Shown here in pieces: positions 1-12,440 of a DNA stretch of 64,000 nt. Within the stretch, counting starts at the first letter, position 1, and every line of letters begins with the position of its first letter. The translations under genes were made by a program, and so were the position numbers. The notes beneath the pieces are model-generated. The model saw only the letters and a list, made by a program, of their open reading frames with translations, had not been told where the DNA came from and searched no databases. The DNA comes from Branchiostoma floridae (taxonomy: Eukaryota; Chordata; Leptocardii; Amphioxiformes; Branchiostomatidae): assembly GCF_000003815.2 (NCBI RefSeq), contig NC_049983.1, forward strand, positions 16,582,018 to 16,646,017, written 5' to 3'.

Positions 1-252
1 GTCCATGTGTAGGTGGCAGCTGAAATGACTTGCAATTTTTTCTCTTTGCCCAGTGGCAATGATTTTTCATCAAATTAGAATCAACTTTCTCAGACAAATT
101 TGAAAAAATTACAAACCGTTGACAAGTGTATAACACGTGTACAGTGTATGTTCAGCCACGTGTGCGATGTGTATGTATTCATGAGGTCCTTACATGAAAT
201 GACGCAGACAGTAAAAGAAAATAGTTCAAGCACAAAGGCATCAGTCGACAGG

Positions 253-2359
253 ATGCCGCGAAGCAAGGCACTGGTCTTGTTACTTCTGGTGTCCACACAT
301 CTACATCACGTGCTTGCAGCATCCCAATGGTGCCCTGACAGCTGTAGTGTTAATCAGAAAGCCTGTTACTGCCCCTATTATGGATATGAGAACCCCTGTA
401 GCTGGGTAGGACATGGAGGGGCTAGGTACAACTTCCGCTGGTGCATCGATGCTTTACCAACCGGCTTCCACAGAGAAACCGAAGTGATCGACATCAAGCA
501 TCTCCGATCCTCTGTTCTGCTGGCATGGTCCTTCCCAAATGTGTCAAGCCTTCAGCAACTGAAGATCGAACAGTCCAACGTTTCCACAGTCCAGTCCGGG
601 GCGTTCCGAGGTCTGCGGTTGGTGCAAAGCCTTTACCTTACGGACAACCGCATCTCTTGTCTAGGTGAGTTAAAAGTGATTCAGACGTACGTGTTGTTGA
701 CCTAAATAGCTTTAATACATACATGTATGCATCGGTATCGATGTAGCCGGTATAACCGCCTTTCGGTGTAACACACCAGATTTGCAGACATGCAGCGCGA
801 CAGCAGCTGGTTATATTACACTGAACGAGTTTGTCAGACCGACCCTTTGCATATTTGACTGCACATGTTGTTTGAAGCTATCTAGTGAGGGTGCGTCTAA
901 TGTATTTGATGACAACGAATTCCAGTGATAGGATTGGATGTCCGTTTCTTCGTCTTGTCTGAGCTGATTTAATATACTTGTACTCAGTAGTTGGTACATC
1001 TACCACATCTAAATGCTAACCTAAAGTTTTCCATCCAGTACTTGTTTAAAAGTTCTTATGGGTATGAAAAGGAATTAAAGAATTATATAGGTCCGACGTC
1101 TTGGTAATGACGAAAATTTAGAAACAAATAGGTTTTGTTATGAAGGTTTTCTTAACAAAGGGGAAATATAACTAAAAAAACTATAATATAACTAATAGAA
1201 CATATTTTGTTTCACACTCAGAGGCTGATACGTTCCTTGGACTTGACAGCATCATGACGTTGTACATCAATAAGAATGTGATGACAAGCATATCGCGTTA
1301 CGCATTTCGTGGCCTGCCTTGCATTTCCATGCTAGATTTGTCCTTAAACCTCCTGACCTCTGTGCCGGTTGATGCACTAGTGCTGCCCAAGTCATTGAGG
1401 GCTACATTTTTGTCAAAGAATCGCATCGCGACCATCCAAAGCCATATTGCCATGGAGCTGAAGAAAACAGACTTCTTCATGTTATGTAGAAAACACATCC
1501 TGAGATGCAACAAGAACTTACGTGGTTCATCTGCAACCTACCACACCTTCATCAGATCTCTACTGACGCTTTCCCAAAGTGTACGTACCCTGTTGAACTA
1601 CGAGGAACTTACCTTGCCACCGTGAGGAAGGACGTGTGCCAGAACAACACTGACTGGTCGGAAGGGGAGATGGGGGACGCCAACTATGACGACGCGTACA
1701 TCACAAGTCCTGACGGTAAGACCACTCCAATGGAGGACACTAGCATTACAGAGCACACGGATGGTAGGCCAGTCTCTCAGCATACAACTGAGATGGACTA
1801 TGTCACCATCCCAGGTGGAGACCCAATAAACAAAAAGGATGTCAGCAGCATCCACACCCTGGTTACGATCAGTGCTGTAGCAGCACCCTTCCTCCTCCTG
1901 TTATCATCAGCAGGTGTTCTCTTCATCTACAAACGCTTCTACCGTGGCGCAGGTTTAGAACAGCGTGGCCAACCGGATGGAACAGACAATGACCATCAAA
2001 CTACAACCTCCGAAACTGAAACAAGCGAGAAAATCGAGCCGTATGCAGTAGTCTACGCCGACTCCGCTGAAATGCAAGCCGCATCTGTCAGTAATAATCC
2101 TACAGACCGCCAACCTTCTCCTTCCCAAGACCAAACACTGGGATACAGTGAGACCATTCAGCCATATGCAGTGACATACGAAGACGACCATGAACCGGAT
2201 TCTGAGATCCAACCTTATGCAGTTGCTTACAAGGAAGACGTGGAGCAAAACGACCACTACAAGATCCCCCTGTATGCTGTAAGCTGTAATAACCCGCCAC
2301 CAACTGCAGCAGGCCATGTAGAGGCAGGACCTACACCACCGGAAATCACCATCAACTAA
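253..2359 (+). CDS. Leucine-rich-repeat transmembrane receptor-like protein, apparent frameshift
   Basis: Exon 1 is 253-664 and exon 2 is 1222-2359; donor GTGAGT follows 664, acceptor CAG precedes 1222, and both borders are phase 1. The ATG at 253 is chosen because it opens a classic signal peptide (MPRSKALVLLLLVSTHLHHV); an in-frame ATG at 100 gives no such start. A cysteine-rich N-terminal cap follows, then LRR units (for example LQQLKIEQSN and LYLTDNRIS), a cysteine-containing C-terminal cap, a Ser/Thr/Asp-rich stalk, a membrane segment near 1855-1930 and a cytoplasmic tail with four PYAV-like motifs (about 2032-2290). The LRRs change frame within 1490-1622: the first frame stops at 1623-1625, and the frame carrying the cap (TWFICNLPHL), membrane segment and tail is closed by TAG at 1487-1489. 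This equals one missing base, so either a sequence error or a disabled allele. Ligand and function are unknown; a cell-surface recognition role is inferred from the family. Confidence 0.75.
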
Positions 2360-2619
2360 CGGGCAGAATCCGGCATCAGACAGGTTACCCGCCCAGAGGA
2401 CCAAACACTGCCGGTACATGCAGACGTACAGTGACGTGAGAACAAAGAAGACGGGAAATGATGATGAGCCCCCAGGTATAGCTTTCATGACTGCGGTAGA
2501 ATTCTAGACTAACGAACTTTTTTTGTCAGCCGTGTTTAAAATTTGTACATGAGGTATGTATATTCAAGATGCCCTTAATTGAAATGGCACGTGGAGAAAC
2601 ACAATGAAGCAATTTCCGC

Positions 2620-2860
2620 CTATATGTGTAGGTGGTAGCTGAAATGGATTTCAGACTTGGCAATGATGTTTCATCAAATGAAAATTTTCCCAGACAAATT
2701 TGAAACAACACAATCACAAAACATTGGTAATTGTACCGCACGCCTGTACAGACAGGTGTACATTATATATTCAAGTACCTAAGTGTAACAGCTAGGAAAA
2801 AATTATAATGTCAAGCAAAATCATACATCAAGATGCCACGAAGCATACCAGATAGTCAGA
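2620..2860 (+). repeat. Degenerate copy of the LRR gene's 5' flank and start
   Basis: This stretch repeats, with substitutions and small gaps, the sequence at about 5-270: the TGTGTAGGTGG block, the TTTCATCAAAT block, CAGACAAATTTGAAA, and then AGATGCCACGAAGCA, which matches the start-codon region of the LRR gene (GGATGCCGCGAAGCA). After the equivalent of the start codon the reading frame is lost. It looks like the head of a tandemly duplicated paralogue whose body decayed or was deleted. Confidence 0.65.
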
Positions 2861-3050
2861 TAAGCAGTACTGATTTGGTGGATATTTGAAGCACTTTATT
2901 TGAAGCACTTTAAGGACCATAGAAAATTTTGACATTTTGTGCTACTCCAGACTTTTCAAAGGACAATAGCTTTACTACCTCTACCGAAAACTTCGCAAAA
3001 TGTGAAGCAGCTTTTAAATGTCACGACTGGACAAGAGTTTCTGTAGATTA

Positions 3051-3897
3051 GGCCATGTTGATTTGATTATATGGATGACATCCGCGCTCGCACCAATTTT
3101 CGGCCGTTTCCAAAAAAAAAAAAAGTTTTCCACCACACAATAAATTGTACAAAGCAGCTGTAAAATGAGCACAAATATTCCGTAGATTGAAAAAAAAGTA
3201 TCAGAAAACAGATAATTAATCATAGTCTAATGCCATAGAATGCCAAAATAAATCTAAACTCAAAGAATAAGATGTGAAAGGACAGAAATAAAAAAAATCT
3301 TCTGTTGGTAGGGGGAGGTACCAGTACAGAAATTCGGGTCCTGTTCTGGTCCAGAGGAAACTTGAGAACTGGCAATACTCAAAACAATGGTAATTGGTCA
3401 GTTTTGCTACAAAGGAATCTGTTTGGTGGACTATTGGACTCCCACTAGCATTTACAAATCCCATCTCCAAGTAATACGGGCTAACTGTCTTTGTACCTTT
3501 GACTATAGAAACTTGGTACAATTGACTATAAACTCTACTTGACTTCCTCTTGCTGTCTTCTTGGCCCCCGGTATGACCCCAAATGCCTGCCGACATAGTG
3601 TGTCCATTTTGTAATTGGCGAAACCTGTTCCTCTGATTTTTTTTCAGGTCTGTTTTATTTCGGATAGGTCCAAGAAGAAAAAAATGTCTTGCTCCTGTAT
3701 AATGTACTGGTCCCTACACCTAAGTGTTGGTATACCATGCTATGTGTGTTTAGTCCTATGTTCAACCTTCCTGGCCACTTTGATTTCACACTGGAGGCAA
3801 CTTTTTTTTTTTTGCCAAACTTTTTTTTTATTCGCTCGCTCGCATCAATTTTGGAGTTCCCAGAGGATGTCATCCATATAATCAAATCAACATGGCC
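3051..3897. mobile_element. Non-autonomous DNA transposon, PIF/Harbinger-like
   Basis: The 847-bp element has perfect 33-bp terminal inverted repeats (3051-3083 and 3865-3897) starting GGCCATGTTGATTTG, with further imperfect inverted similarity inward (GCTCGCACCAATTTT against the reverse complement of 3838-3853). It is flanked by TTA at 3048-3050 and 3898-3900. A 3-bp TTA/TAA duplication is the PIF/Harbinger signature, so that superfamily is inferred. No transposase frame is present. Confidence 0.75.
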
Positions 3898-3900
3898 TTA

Positions 3901-5167
3901 GGTGTTACTCGTGAGTGTTCGTCAGGTAGCATGACAGCGGATGCTATCTGGATATCCACCCGTGTACAAAATTTATTCAGTTGTTTGTGTAACTTTTTAT
4001 TTGTGTATCTAATTATCTGGGTGTCTAACCTTCATCTTTTTATTTAGAATGGCATTTTGTATGAAGCCGGAAGCCAGCGAATCTTGTCCATTGTGCTGTA
4101 GGGACGTTGTGTGAAGTCGTCAGTATGCACCGGCTGTGTGGTCACGATTGGCATTTTTAGGGTCATTTGGCTGGTGACGATGTTGTGTCCTTGGGAAACT
4201 CCCAGCAACTACATTTTATGGATTACATCAGGGTACTTATTAATTTTCGCCTGATTTCATTACAAAAAAAAAACAAGGATTTCTTTATTTTCTTCTGACG
4301 ATATACTAGGGAGGTAGCCGTGACTGTAGTTGAAGAAGTTAATCTCGTTTCACAATTGAAAAAGTTGCACCAATGAGTGTAGTTTCCAACTCGGCAAGTG
4401 ATACCAGTCTACGACAATAGTTTCAATCTACCTGCTGTTGTGCACTTCTTGAATAAATGATAAATGTTTTGTTTACTGTGATGTCACGTTTCGTCACTTC
4501 ATTCATGTTACAAGGTTTATAGTGTCTGTTTTGAACATTTAGCCATATTAGTGTTTTTTACCCATCCATTTTGTTTTTTCTTCGCCCTATCTTATTATTT
4601 TTGCAGTTGTCACAGGATGACATCCTTAAAAGTTACTTTCATTCAACGGCTGGAATCACTACTGCGGTACCAAGAATGACCGCTGGGGGAGCTAAAACTA
4701 ACAATTTCTTTCATAGGTCAAGTCCTAACCGCATACAAAGTTGTATAATATTCCATATGCATCTGAGTTGTCCTGCATAACTACAAACACTGTTCACATT
4801 ACAAAAAGTTACATACAAACGCTCCAAAAACATTACAATTCAACACTACCTTTAACTGAACAATGCATAAAACAATCACCCCAAAAATAGTTCAAATAGT
4901 TTAGGCACGTTTAGATTGAAGCTCTTTAGATCATTTGAGACTGCGCATGCACAAATATGCAGTTTCAAAAGCGAATGGGCCCTTCCGATTAAAGGTTAGA
5001 GGTTGTTGTCCTGTCAGACAAAACAAATTAAATCGGCAGGTCGAGGTCACAGCAGACGCCATATTGTTTCCGTGGGCGTGGTTTACTTCTGTACACGTAC
5101 CCTCCGTCTGTCAGTTTTCCAGACTCAGTCCATTTCGTACCTTCGGGAAACCAACAGCCGGCTTCAG
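3901..5167. other. Intergenic stretch upstream of the P450 gene
   Basis: AT-rich DNA with scattered short open frames that show no splice signals, domains or repeats I can support. The last few hundred bases hold the P450 promoter and 5' UTR; no clear TATA box was seen. Confidence 0.5.
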
Positions 5168-5499
5168 ATGGTAATCGACGGGCTCTGCGACTTATGGACC
5201 TCGTGGGGTCTGTTAGGGGTTTTGGTGGCAGCGGGCTGCTGTCTCCTGGTCGCCTGGATCATGCGGCGACCCCCAAACTTCCCCCCAGGTCCACGGGGCT
5301 GGCCGCTGTTTGGCGTGTCAAAGGTCTGGCGATGTTGTTGTGTTTTCATTTGTGTAACCACTGAGTTGAAGTTTGCTAATACTGCAGTCTGGGGACCAAA
5401 TACACTATGATGTATTGCAGATTGACAGTGATCATGTTATGTTTGTATCATTTTTGTTAGTACGATAAATTCATGTTTAACTTAGTATAATACACATGT

Positions 5500-5537
<38 letters not shown>

Positions 5538-8500
5538 ATAACACCCCTATGTGTCACATGATGCCCCTGGCCATGACCGACACTTATACGTCCCGACACC
5601 CCTATTTATATGGTAGACTACTCTCCTAGGGTTTGGGTCAGGGTGTGTGTACGTGTGTGTGTGTGTGTTTGCCGTGTGTGTGCACGTGTGTGTACGTGTG
5701 TGTGTGTGTGCGTGTCTTTGTGAACTGCAGTCTTACTAAAGGCTTCTTCTCTCCCCACAGGCAGGCCAGTTAGCCGTCACCGAGTGGATCCCGAAGTACG
5801 GAGACATCATCGGCTACTACCGCGGGCCGGTTCGGGTGGTCTCGCTCGGCAGTTACGATGTGATCCGGGAGGCCTTCGTCAAGAACGCTGAACATTTCTC
5901 CAGCAGACCCAGACCCTTGAACCCAACCTTGGCAACTTACAAGACTAAAGGTAAGATTTAGTACATCTCGTACCAGTCTTGTCACACGTACCGTCGGTTT
6001 GCACCATAGTCGCATATATACAGCATATGTAGACAGCAAGAAACCTTCGAGAAATATCTTAGTTTTTGTGAGTTAGACTCATAGCCGATACTATAAGTCT
6101 TTACAGATGTTAGATTACAGATGTTAACCCTTTCTCCTACCCTTAATCGGTCCAAATCATCTCCCCCATTTCGTTCAGTATTGATTGATGAATATTAAAG
6201 AAGTTGAATCTTTTCAAGTTCAAATCTTAAAACCGTAAGGCACTTTTTTTCCAATGCGAGTCAAATTTGTGACTGGCCCTAAACGTCTGTAACGCTCGGT
6301 CACTCTAACACTTTACCCATAATGTTTTGTAAAACCAATTGCAAAACACAGCACTGTAAACGTGGAGCTAAAATTCTCAACTCTTGTTCTGATTTTCTAT
6401 GCCCTAATGATATCGAATGTATACATGCTGTTAATCACCACTAACGTTATATGGAACATTTCAGGCGTCGTGCAAGAACCGTACGGCACCACATGGAAGG
6501 AGCACCGTAAGTTCACCTTGATGAGTCTGCGAGATTTCGGCGTCGGAAAGCGGAGTTTGGAAGGGAAAATTCTTGAAGAAACGAGGGCTCTCAGTGACGA
6601 AATATTGAAGAAAGAAAACCAAGGCTTTTGCATCTCAAACATGATGCAAGTTACCGTTTCAAACGTGATCTGCTCAATCGTGTTTGGCTCTCGCTACGAG
6701 TACGACGACCCGAAATTCATACGACTGATAGAAGCTATCGACCACTTTTTCTCGATCCCGAGAAGTGGTAGCGCTTTGCTACCGTCATTAATCCCCATTC
6801 TTCGCTACATTCCTGCAGTAAATCGAAATTTCTTAAAGGTACGTGTATTTATCATTTATATATATTTCTGTTCATATGAATATTTCACACCTGTATGTGG
6901 GTATGATTATTTCATACGTTCTTGTTCATATGACATTTTTGTATGAGTATTTCAAATGTTTCAGTTGCATATGATTATTTCATACTTTTCTGTTCATAGG
7001 ATTATTTCATACTCTTCTGTTCAGTTCATATGAATATTGCACACCTTTCTTGATTGTATCTTCTCATACGTTTCTTTTCATGACTATTTATATCTTTGAT
7101 TTTGATTTTTATATTTGCTGGATGGTTCTTATACCTTTCTTTTGTTATTTTTTCAAAGTTACGTGAAGTCGAGGCGTACATCGGCACTCACATCCTGGAG
7201 CAGATCCAAGAACACGAGGCGACCTTTGACCCGAACGACATCCGGGACCTCATCGACGCCTTTCTCCTGGAGAAACGACGGAGACAAGAAGACGAGAACA
7301 CGACATTTACGGAACAGCAGAACATTTTGGTAAGAAAAACAGTGGTCTTTGCAATCTTATATTATACCTTAGGCATAACATTTGCCTAACCACACGTAAA
7401 GTTGGGGTCCAGACACTACGTATTTGTTTATTTATAAAGATTCTACAAAAGACGCCCTTTCAAGGCCGCCATACTTTTAATCAATAGTGTAATGTTTCTG
7501 CAACCACTAAGAGTTTTAGTCTGCTGTATTAGATAACTATATCACACTCACAAGGTTATTTCTCCGGGCACTAGAGAAAATTGCGTTTTAAGTAGTTTGT
7601 AGTAAGGAGATTCATGGTTCCAACTGCGTATAAGCAGCGAAATACCTTACATCTTGAACGGGGACATGACAAAGGCAAGAAAGTTCTAGTCTAGACCATG
7701 ATGTTCAAATGTGCTGTATAATGTCGTAAAAGTTTCCACCTAACCATTTACATATTACTCACATTTGCATTTTGCTGCGCAATGATCTGGTCGCACCAAA
7801 CCCCTTTATATATTTTTATTTAAATCCACCTGCTCTCTGCTATCTAAATTCTTTCACTGTTTTGTGGTTCCTACCCTGAATGTTTCTCCAGGCTGTGATG
7901 GACTTTTTCCAGACATGTTTGTTTATGTCTGATGGGTCCACACCTTTGACAAATTACAAATTATTGGCCTCCTGTCAATATTGTTTGTTTCCTACCCAAT
8001 GTTTCTTCAGGTTGTGATGGACCTATTCCTGGCCGGTACGGAGACCACGTCCACCACACTCCGCTGGGCCCTGCTCTACATGATTCTCCATCCGGACATG
8101 CAGGAGAAAGTGCAGCAGGAGATAGACAGCGTCATCGGGCAGAGCCAGGACCCTTCAATGGCGCATCGCACTCAAGTTTGTCCTTTTTTTGTTTTTATTT
8201 GTTGGAATTAGCGTGGTGAAAAGATTAAATAAACCTACCACATTGACATGACGAGTGTATTGTTTTCATCCGATTCCTCTTGTAATTTGCCTGAAAAAAA
8301 TTGAAACTTTTTTTCTTGCGAAGTCAATATAGATCTGCCACTGCGATCAGCTATGTGTTATGAAAAACCATATCTTCCCTTATCCTTCTATTCAAACAGC
8401 AACTTGCGTATGCAGGGCAGACAATGGACTTGGTAGTCTGATTACGTAAAACGTGTGTGTAAGTTTGCTGTACACGTCCCTGTACCGTCCCCCACCTCTT

Positions 8501-10255
8501 TACTTATCCTTCTCAGTTAACTTGCTTGTAGAGCAGACAAAGCACTTGCTATATCATATTCTGATTAGTACGTGAAATGTGACTGTTGTTATAGATGCCG
8601 TACACGGAGGCGACCCTTACCGAGGTGAGCCGGCTGGCAAGCATCGCTCCCCTCTCCGTGCCGCACGCCGCAAGCAACGACGTCACATTCCGGGGCTACC
8701 ACATTCCTAAGGTACTTCTTAGCCGCTGATAAGTTAGCATCCTCTCATGTCAGGCAAGCATACTGGCCTGCCGTCCGGCCTTCCCGATTGGTTAGCCAAT
8801 CCCCCTCTTGCTACATGTTTGAGGAAAAGTTATCACGTTGCCCTAGACCGAAGCTATCCCAAACATGACCAAGTTTCAGCTTCCCTATTCCCACTCATCA
8901 AGAATCATCATAGAAAATGTAACCCTTTTGCAGTTTAGCCAATGAGTGCGAGGTTCGGTCATGACGGGCGTCTTTATAGTGCGCTCATTGGTAGTGTCGC
9001 ACTGTCGGCACTCAGCGGGACAGGTCTGTCCTTGGTGCTGAATGCTTGTCACCCTCTCCCCCCCCTCTCACTCTTTCTCTTTCTTTCTCTCTCCCCTCTC
9101 AGTCTCTCAGTATCTCTCTATCTCTCTCTAGACAGTTTAATTGACTACAAATTATGTCTAGTAGGCTCTGTACGTGTTAAATTTTACTCTTTGCTGGCCG
9201 CCTGTAGTTAGGGCTTTCACATTGGCACCCACTGGTACTAGCACGATTAAATCGCGCTTATAGCGACTCGCCCAACATCCAGCCGATCCTTTGCGGAGAG
9301 GGGCCAGTTACAGCCTCTGAGGAGAGCAGAGCTTTGTGTTACACAGTCTACCACAGGTACCTTTTTCATCCTTGTCATTATTCCACCAGTTCAATAATAC
9401 ATTGCCTGTGATTCCAGGGCACCGTTGTACAGGCTAACCTGTGGGCGGTGCACCACGACCCCCAGCTCTGGCCGGACCCGCACCGCTTCGACCCCGCCCG
9501 TTTCCTTGACGACGCCGGGAAGTTCGTGAAGAGAGACGAAGTCATTCCGTTCTCGATCGGTGAGTCATTCGTGTAAACGATATGAAGTAGAGAGCATCAT
9601 CATATAGTCAGCCTGTACAGACCTGAAAGAAGCCTCCATTTATATTTTAGCCATACAGCTATCATGATCATGTCATAAGCATCAAGTGGTCTGTCTTCTC
9701 GTTAGGATCATTAACTTAGAATCTTAAGTATAAGCTCATCGGTTGGGATTCCTAGCATAGCAGTTCCAAATTGTTGTGCCCTTTGGAAAGCCACTTTTCA
9801 CCTATTTCCTCCCACAGCTCAGGTAAAAGTGAGGGACGTAAATAGGGCTGTTTGAGAAGACCCACATCTCGCGTAGGTTTCAGATCTCACCACCTTCGTT
9901 GGAAAGAGTTTGGGGCCATCCCAGCGTGGATGAATCAACTCTTAAAGTCCAGTCTTACGCCGCCTTTATCATCTGTGTAAAACTGGTGTGATACGCATAA
10001 AGATAGTTTACCGTTTATGCAAAGTATGGGTTAATGTCGTTCGCTTCGCTGAAGCGGTTCTTTATCATTTCAGGTCGTCGCGTTTGCCTTGGAGAGCAGC
10101 TGGCCAGGATGGAGCTCTTCCTGTTCTTCACCTCCCTGCTGCAGCGCTTTAGCTTCAAACTGCCAGAGGGCGCACCAGTACCGTCTGAAGAAGGGGTGTT
10201 CGGAGCCACGCATTCTCCCGTGCCGTTCAAACTTGTGGCGGTAGCGAGGGACTAG
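5168..10255 (+). CDS. Cytochrome P450, clan 2 (CYP2-like), complete, eight exons
   Basis: Exons: 5168-5323, 5761-5950, 6465-6838, 7159-7329, 8011-8175, 8595-8711, 9418-9559, 10074-10255 (stop TAG). All introns are GT/AG and the phases join into one frame of about 498 aa, normal for the family. The N-terminus has a membrane anchor ([18 protein letters not shown]) and a proline hinge ([12 protein letters not shown]). Other landmarks are the C-helix WKEHRKF, the I-helix oxygen-activation motif AGTETT in exon 5, the K-helix ExxR as EVSR in exon 6, DPARF in exon 7, and the haem-binding FSIGRRVCLG spanning exons 7-8 with the cysteine ligand in exon 8. These show an intact microsomal haem monooxygenase anchored in the ER. 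Substrate cannot be read from sequence; clan-2 enzymes act on xenobiotics, fatty acids or steroids. A subfamily (for example CYP2U-like) is not assigned. Donor GTTTGT after exon 5 is weak but keeps phase. Confidence 0.93.
5512..5716. repeat. CA and GT dinucleotide tracts in P450 intron 1
   Basis: A (CA)n run at about 5512-5532 and interrupted GT/GTGTAC runs at about 5642-5716 lie just upstream of the exon-2 acceptor. Confidence 0.85.
9240..9356. repeat. Dispersed repeat, copy 1 (P450 intron 6)
   Basis: Matches 54212-54330 in the same orientation: shared GATTAAATC, CGCTTATAGC, AACATCC, GGGGCCAGTTA and TTTGTGTTACACAG blocks. No coding frame. The type of element is unknown. Confidence 0.6.
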
Positions 10256-11449
10256 CTGCTATGCGTTTACCCTAGCTAGGGTAGACTACCAAACGATCAA
10301 TTTTCCTACTTTTTTCTATCATGGTGTTCAAGTTTTCATAATCAGTTTATTTGGTCTTAGTTACAACTGTTGGTTCATAAGTACTTAATAACGTTAAATT
10401 AACATATTTAAACCCTTGAAACCATTGAAACCTTTACAAAACTGCAGAGATGTGACTGTACACTAGCGCCCCTGCCGATTATTTCATGTACTGCAGGCTA
10501 TACAGCAGGTGGATAGAAGGGAGCGTGCATTGCGGAGTGGGGAACGACCTGTGTTGTTATCAAACGTTAGACGTATCCCCTTACGTTACTTACTGTCTCA
10601 CGAATGCCCCACTTAAATAGTCCATTCTACCGACAGCATGCCCTGTGTCATGTGTGTAGGTAAAGCCGCGCCGTTGTTAGCGGTTGAGTACGCCCTAAAA
10701 AGGGCGGCACACTACACAACAGTTTACATGTACACTCGCTCTCTCACGTTTCACCTTAACACTCGGGCCTCTCAGTTTCCACATCCGACCTTCTTGTAAA
10801 CACAGCGAACGTGAGGAGCTATTATACTGCGCGGATGTGGGACGAGGGGGATTTTTGGTCTGCGGGATTTTGTTGCGGTTAATTAGTTTAGTTTCAGCGA
10901 TACTTTTGGTCACCAGTGTAATGTAAGTGATCATGATACAACAATTGTCTTCAGTTCCCATCCCACTTTGATGTGCCCTACAGCCTTGCGTTCATGTGGG
11001 TACATGTGAACTTAGGCTAAGGTTTTCAAAGGGATCAGGCTATAGAAATAGTTTTGATATTTTTATACTGGTACCCAGGTATTTTTCTGTATATTGAGTC
11101 TGACGAATGCCCTGTAAAGGCTTAAAAAGAACACTGTAGTACTGAACGACCTGTCTCAAAATTGTAAACAGCGTGCATAGTGATCATGCCAGATAGTTTT
11201 TATTGCCAGAAACTTTGCATTGTTGCTTTAGGCTTAGGTTAGTACCCAGGCCGTCTCCACATGAAATATAACTCAATATAACTCACAACTATTACTGTTT
11301 GTATAACCTACCCAAAACTTTGCATAGTTATTTGTAGTCTTGTTATTATATTTCAGCCATACATAGTATGGTGAAATATATTGTATTCGTAATGTTTCTT
11401 TCTTTCTTTCTTTCTTTCTTTCTCCTGTCAAATCTTCAAAGTGATTCAT
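10256..11449. other. Intergenic stretch after the P450 gene
   Basis: No supported gene. It holds the P450 3' UTR (no canonical AATAAA found close to the stop) and a TTTC microsatellite at about 11395-11423. Confidence 0.5.
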
Positions 11450-12170
11450 CTCCGCCGTTCCTGGACCGAATGACCTGAAATTTGGCACAGGGGTAGAATG
11501 GGCCAATACCTTGATGCTTTTTTCTCAGTTTTTTCATATCTGCCTCTAAAATGATTTTATGGAGATTTTTTGGTCAATTTTAGACCAAAACTGTATATTT
11601 TGGCCCCTGTACCCTGGTATTACAACCAAATGAGCTGAAATTTGACAGAGATGTGCCTTGATAATGCCCCCATATAAATTCGATAACACTTTTGGTGTAC
11701 AGTACAACAAAATGCTTATTTTTGCGATTTTTTTACCAATTTTTGACCAAAAAAGGACACTTTTGGCCCCTGTACATGTACCCTGGTATTACAACCAAAT
11801 GAGCTGAAATTTGACAGAGATGTGCCTTGATAATGCCCCCATATAAATTCAATAACACTTTTGGTGTACAGTACAACAAAATGCTTATTTTTGTGATTTT
11901 TTTACCAATTTTTTACCAAAAAAGGACACTTTTGGCTCCTGTACCTTGGTATTGCAACCGAATGAGCTGAAATTTGACACAGATGTGCCTTGATAATCCC
12001 TTCATATAAATTTAATAACACTTTTGGTGTACAGTGCAACAAAATGCTTTTTTTGCGATTTTTGGCCAATTTTTGACCAAAAAAGGACACTTTTGGCTCC
12101 TGTACCCTGGTATTACAATTAAATGACCTGAAATGTGGTATAGATAGGCATTTAGATACTTGGTAACAAG
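11450..12170. repeat. Degenerate tandem array, about 160-bp unit, five copies
   Basis: The block CCTGGTATTACAACCAAATG (or close variants) followed by GAGCTGAAATTTGACA recurs at about 11611, 11780, 11943 and 12104, with a looser first copy near 11457. Spacings are 154-169 bp. Each unit also carries ACACTTTTGGTGTACAGT and a T-rich block. No coding signal. Confidence 0.8.
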
Positions 12171-12386
12171 ATTCAAGTAAAATTTTTGACATAAACAACT
12201 TTAAAATGATTAATTTTGGCACTTTTCTGAGGGGAAATTTGTTTTCTTTTGGCCTCCTGACGTGACCTTCCGTGACCCCGCACAGAGCCACACCTGTGCG
12301 CGTCAGCCGGAGAGTTAATTGAATCAAAGACCTAGCCAATCAGCGAAGAGGAGGCCAAAGGCTAATTAATATTCATAAGCGGGGCC
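12104..12386. repeat. Repeat block A, copy 1
   Basis: Similar to 12727-13008: both run from CCTGGTAT through AAGTAAAATTTTTG, GGGGAAATT, the CACAGAGCC block, AGCCAATCAGCGAAGAGGA and GGCTAATTAATATTCATAAG. It overlaps the last unit of the upstream tandem array. Confidence 0.75.
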
Positions 12387-12440
12387 TCATGATCCCGTAT
12401 ATAGCAGTGTTCCCGCCAGGGGGAGCGAAGCCCGCCTAAG

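Noticed and set aside
1490-1625. Programmed -1 ribosomal frameshift in the LRR gene
   Set aside because: No heptameric slippery sequence in the right frame and no evident downstream pseudoknot; sequence error or mutation is simpler.
3615-3901. Several open frames inside the transposon at 3051-3897
   Set aside because: They overlap each other on both strands within poly-T/poly-A tracts and the inverted ends; none looks like a transposase.
5514-5716. CRISPR-like or regulatory repeat in P450 intron 1
   Set aside because: These are plain CA and GT microsatellites.
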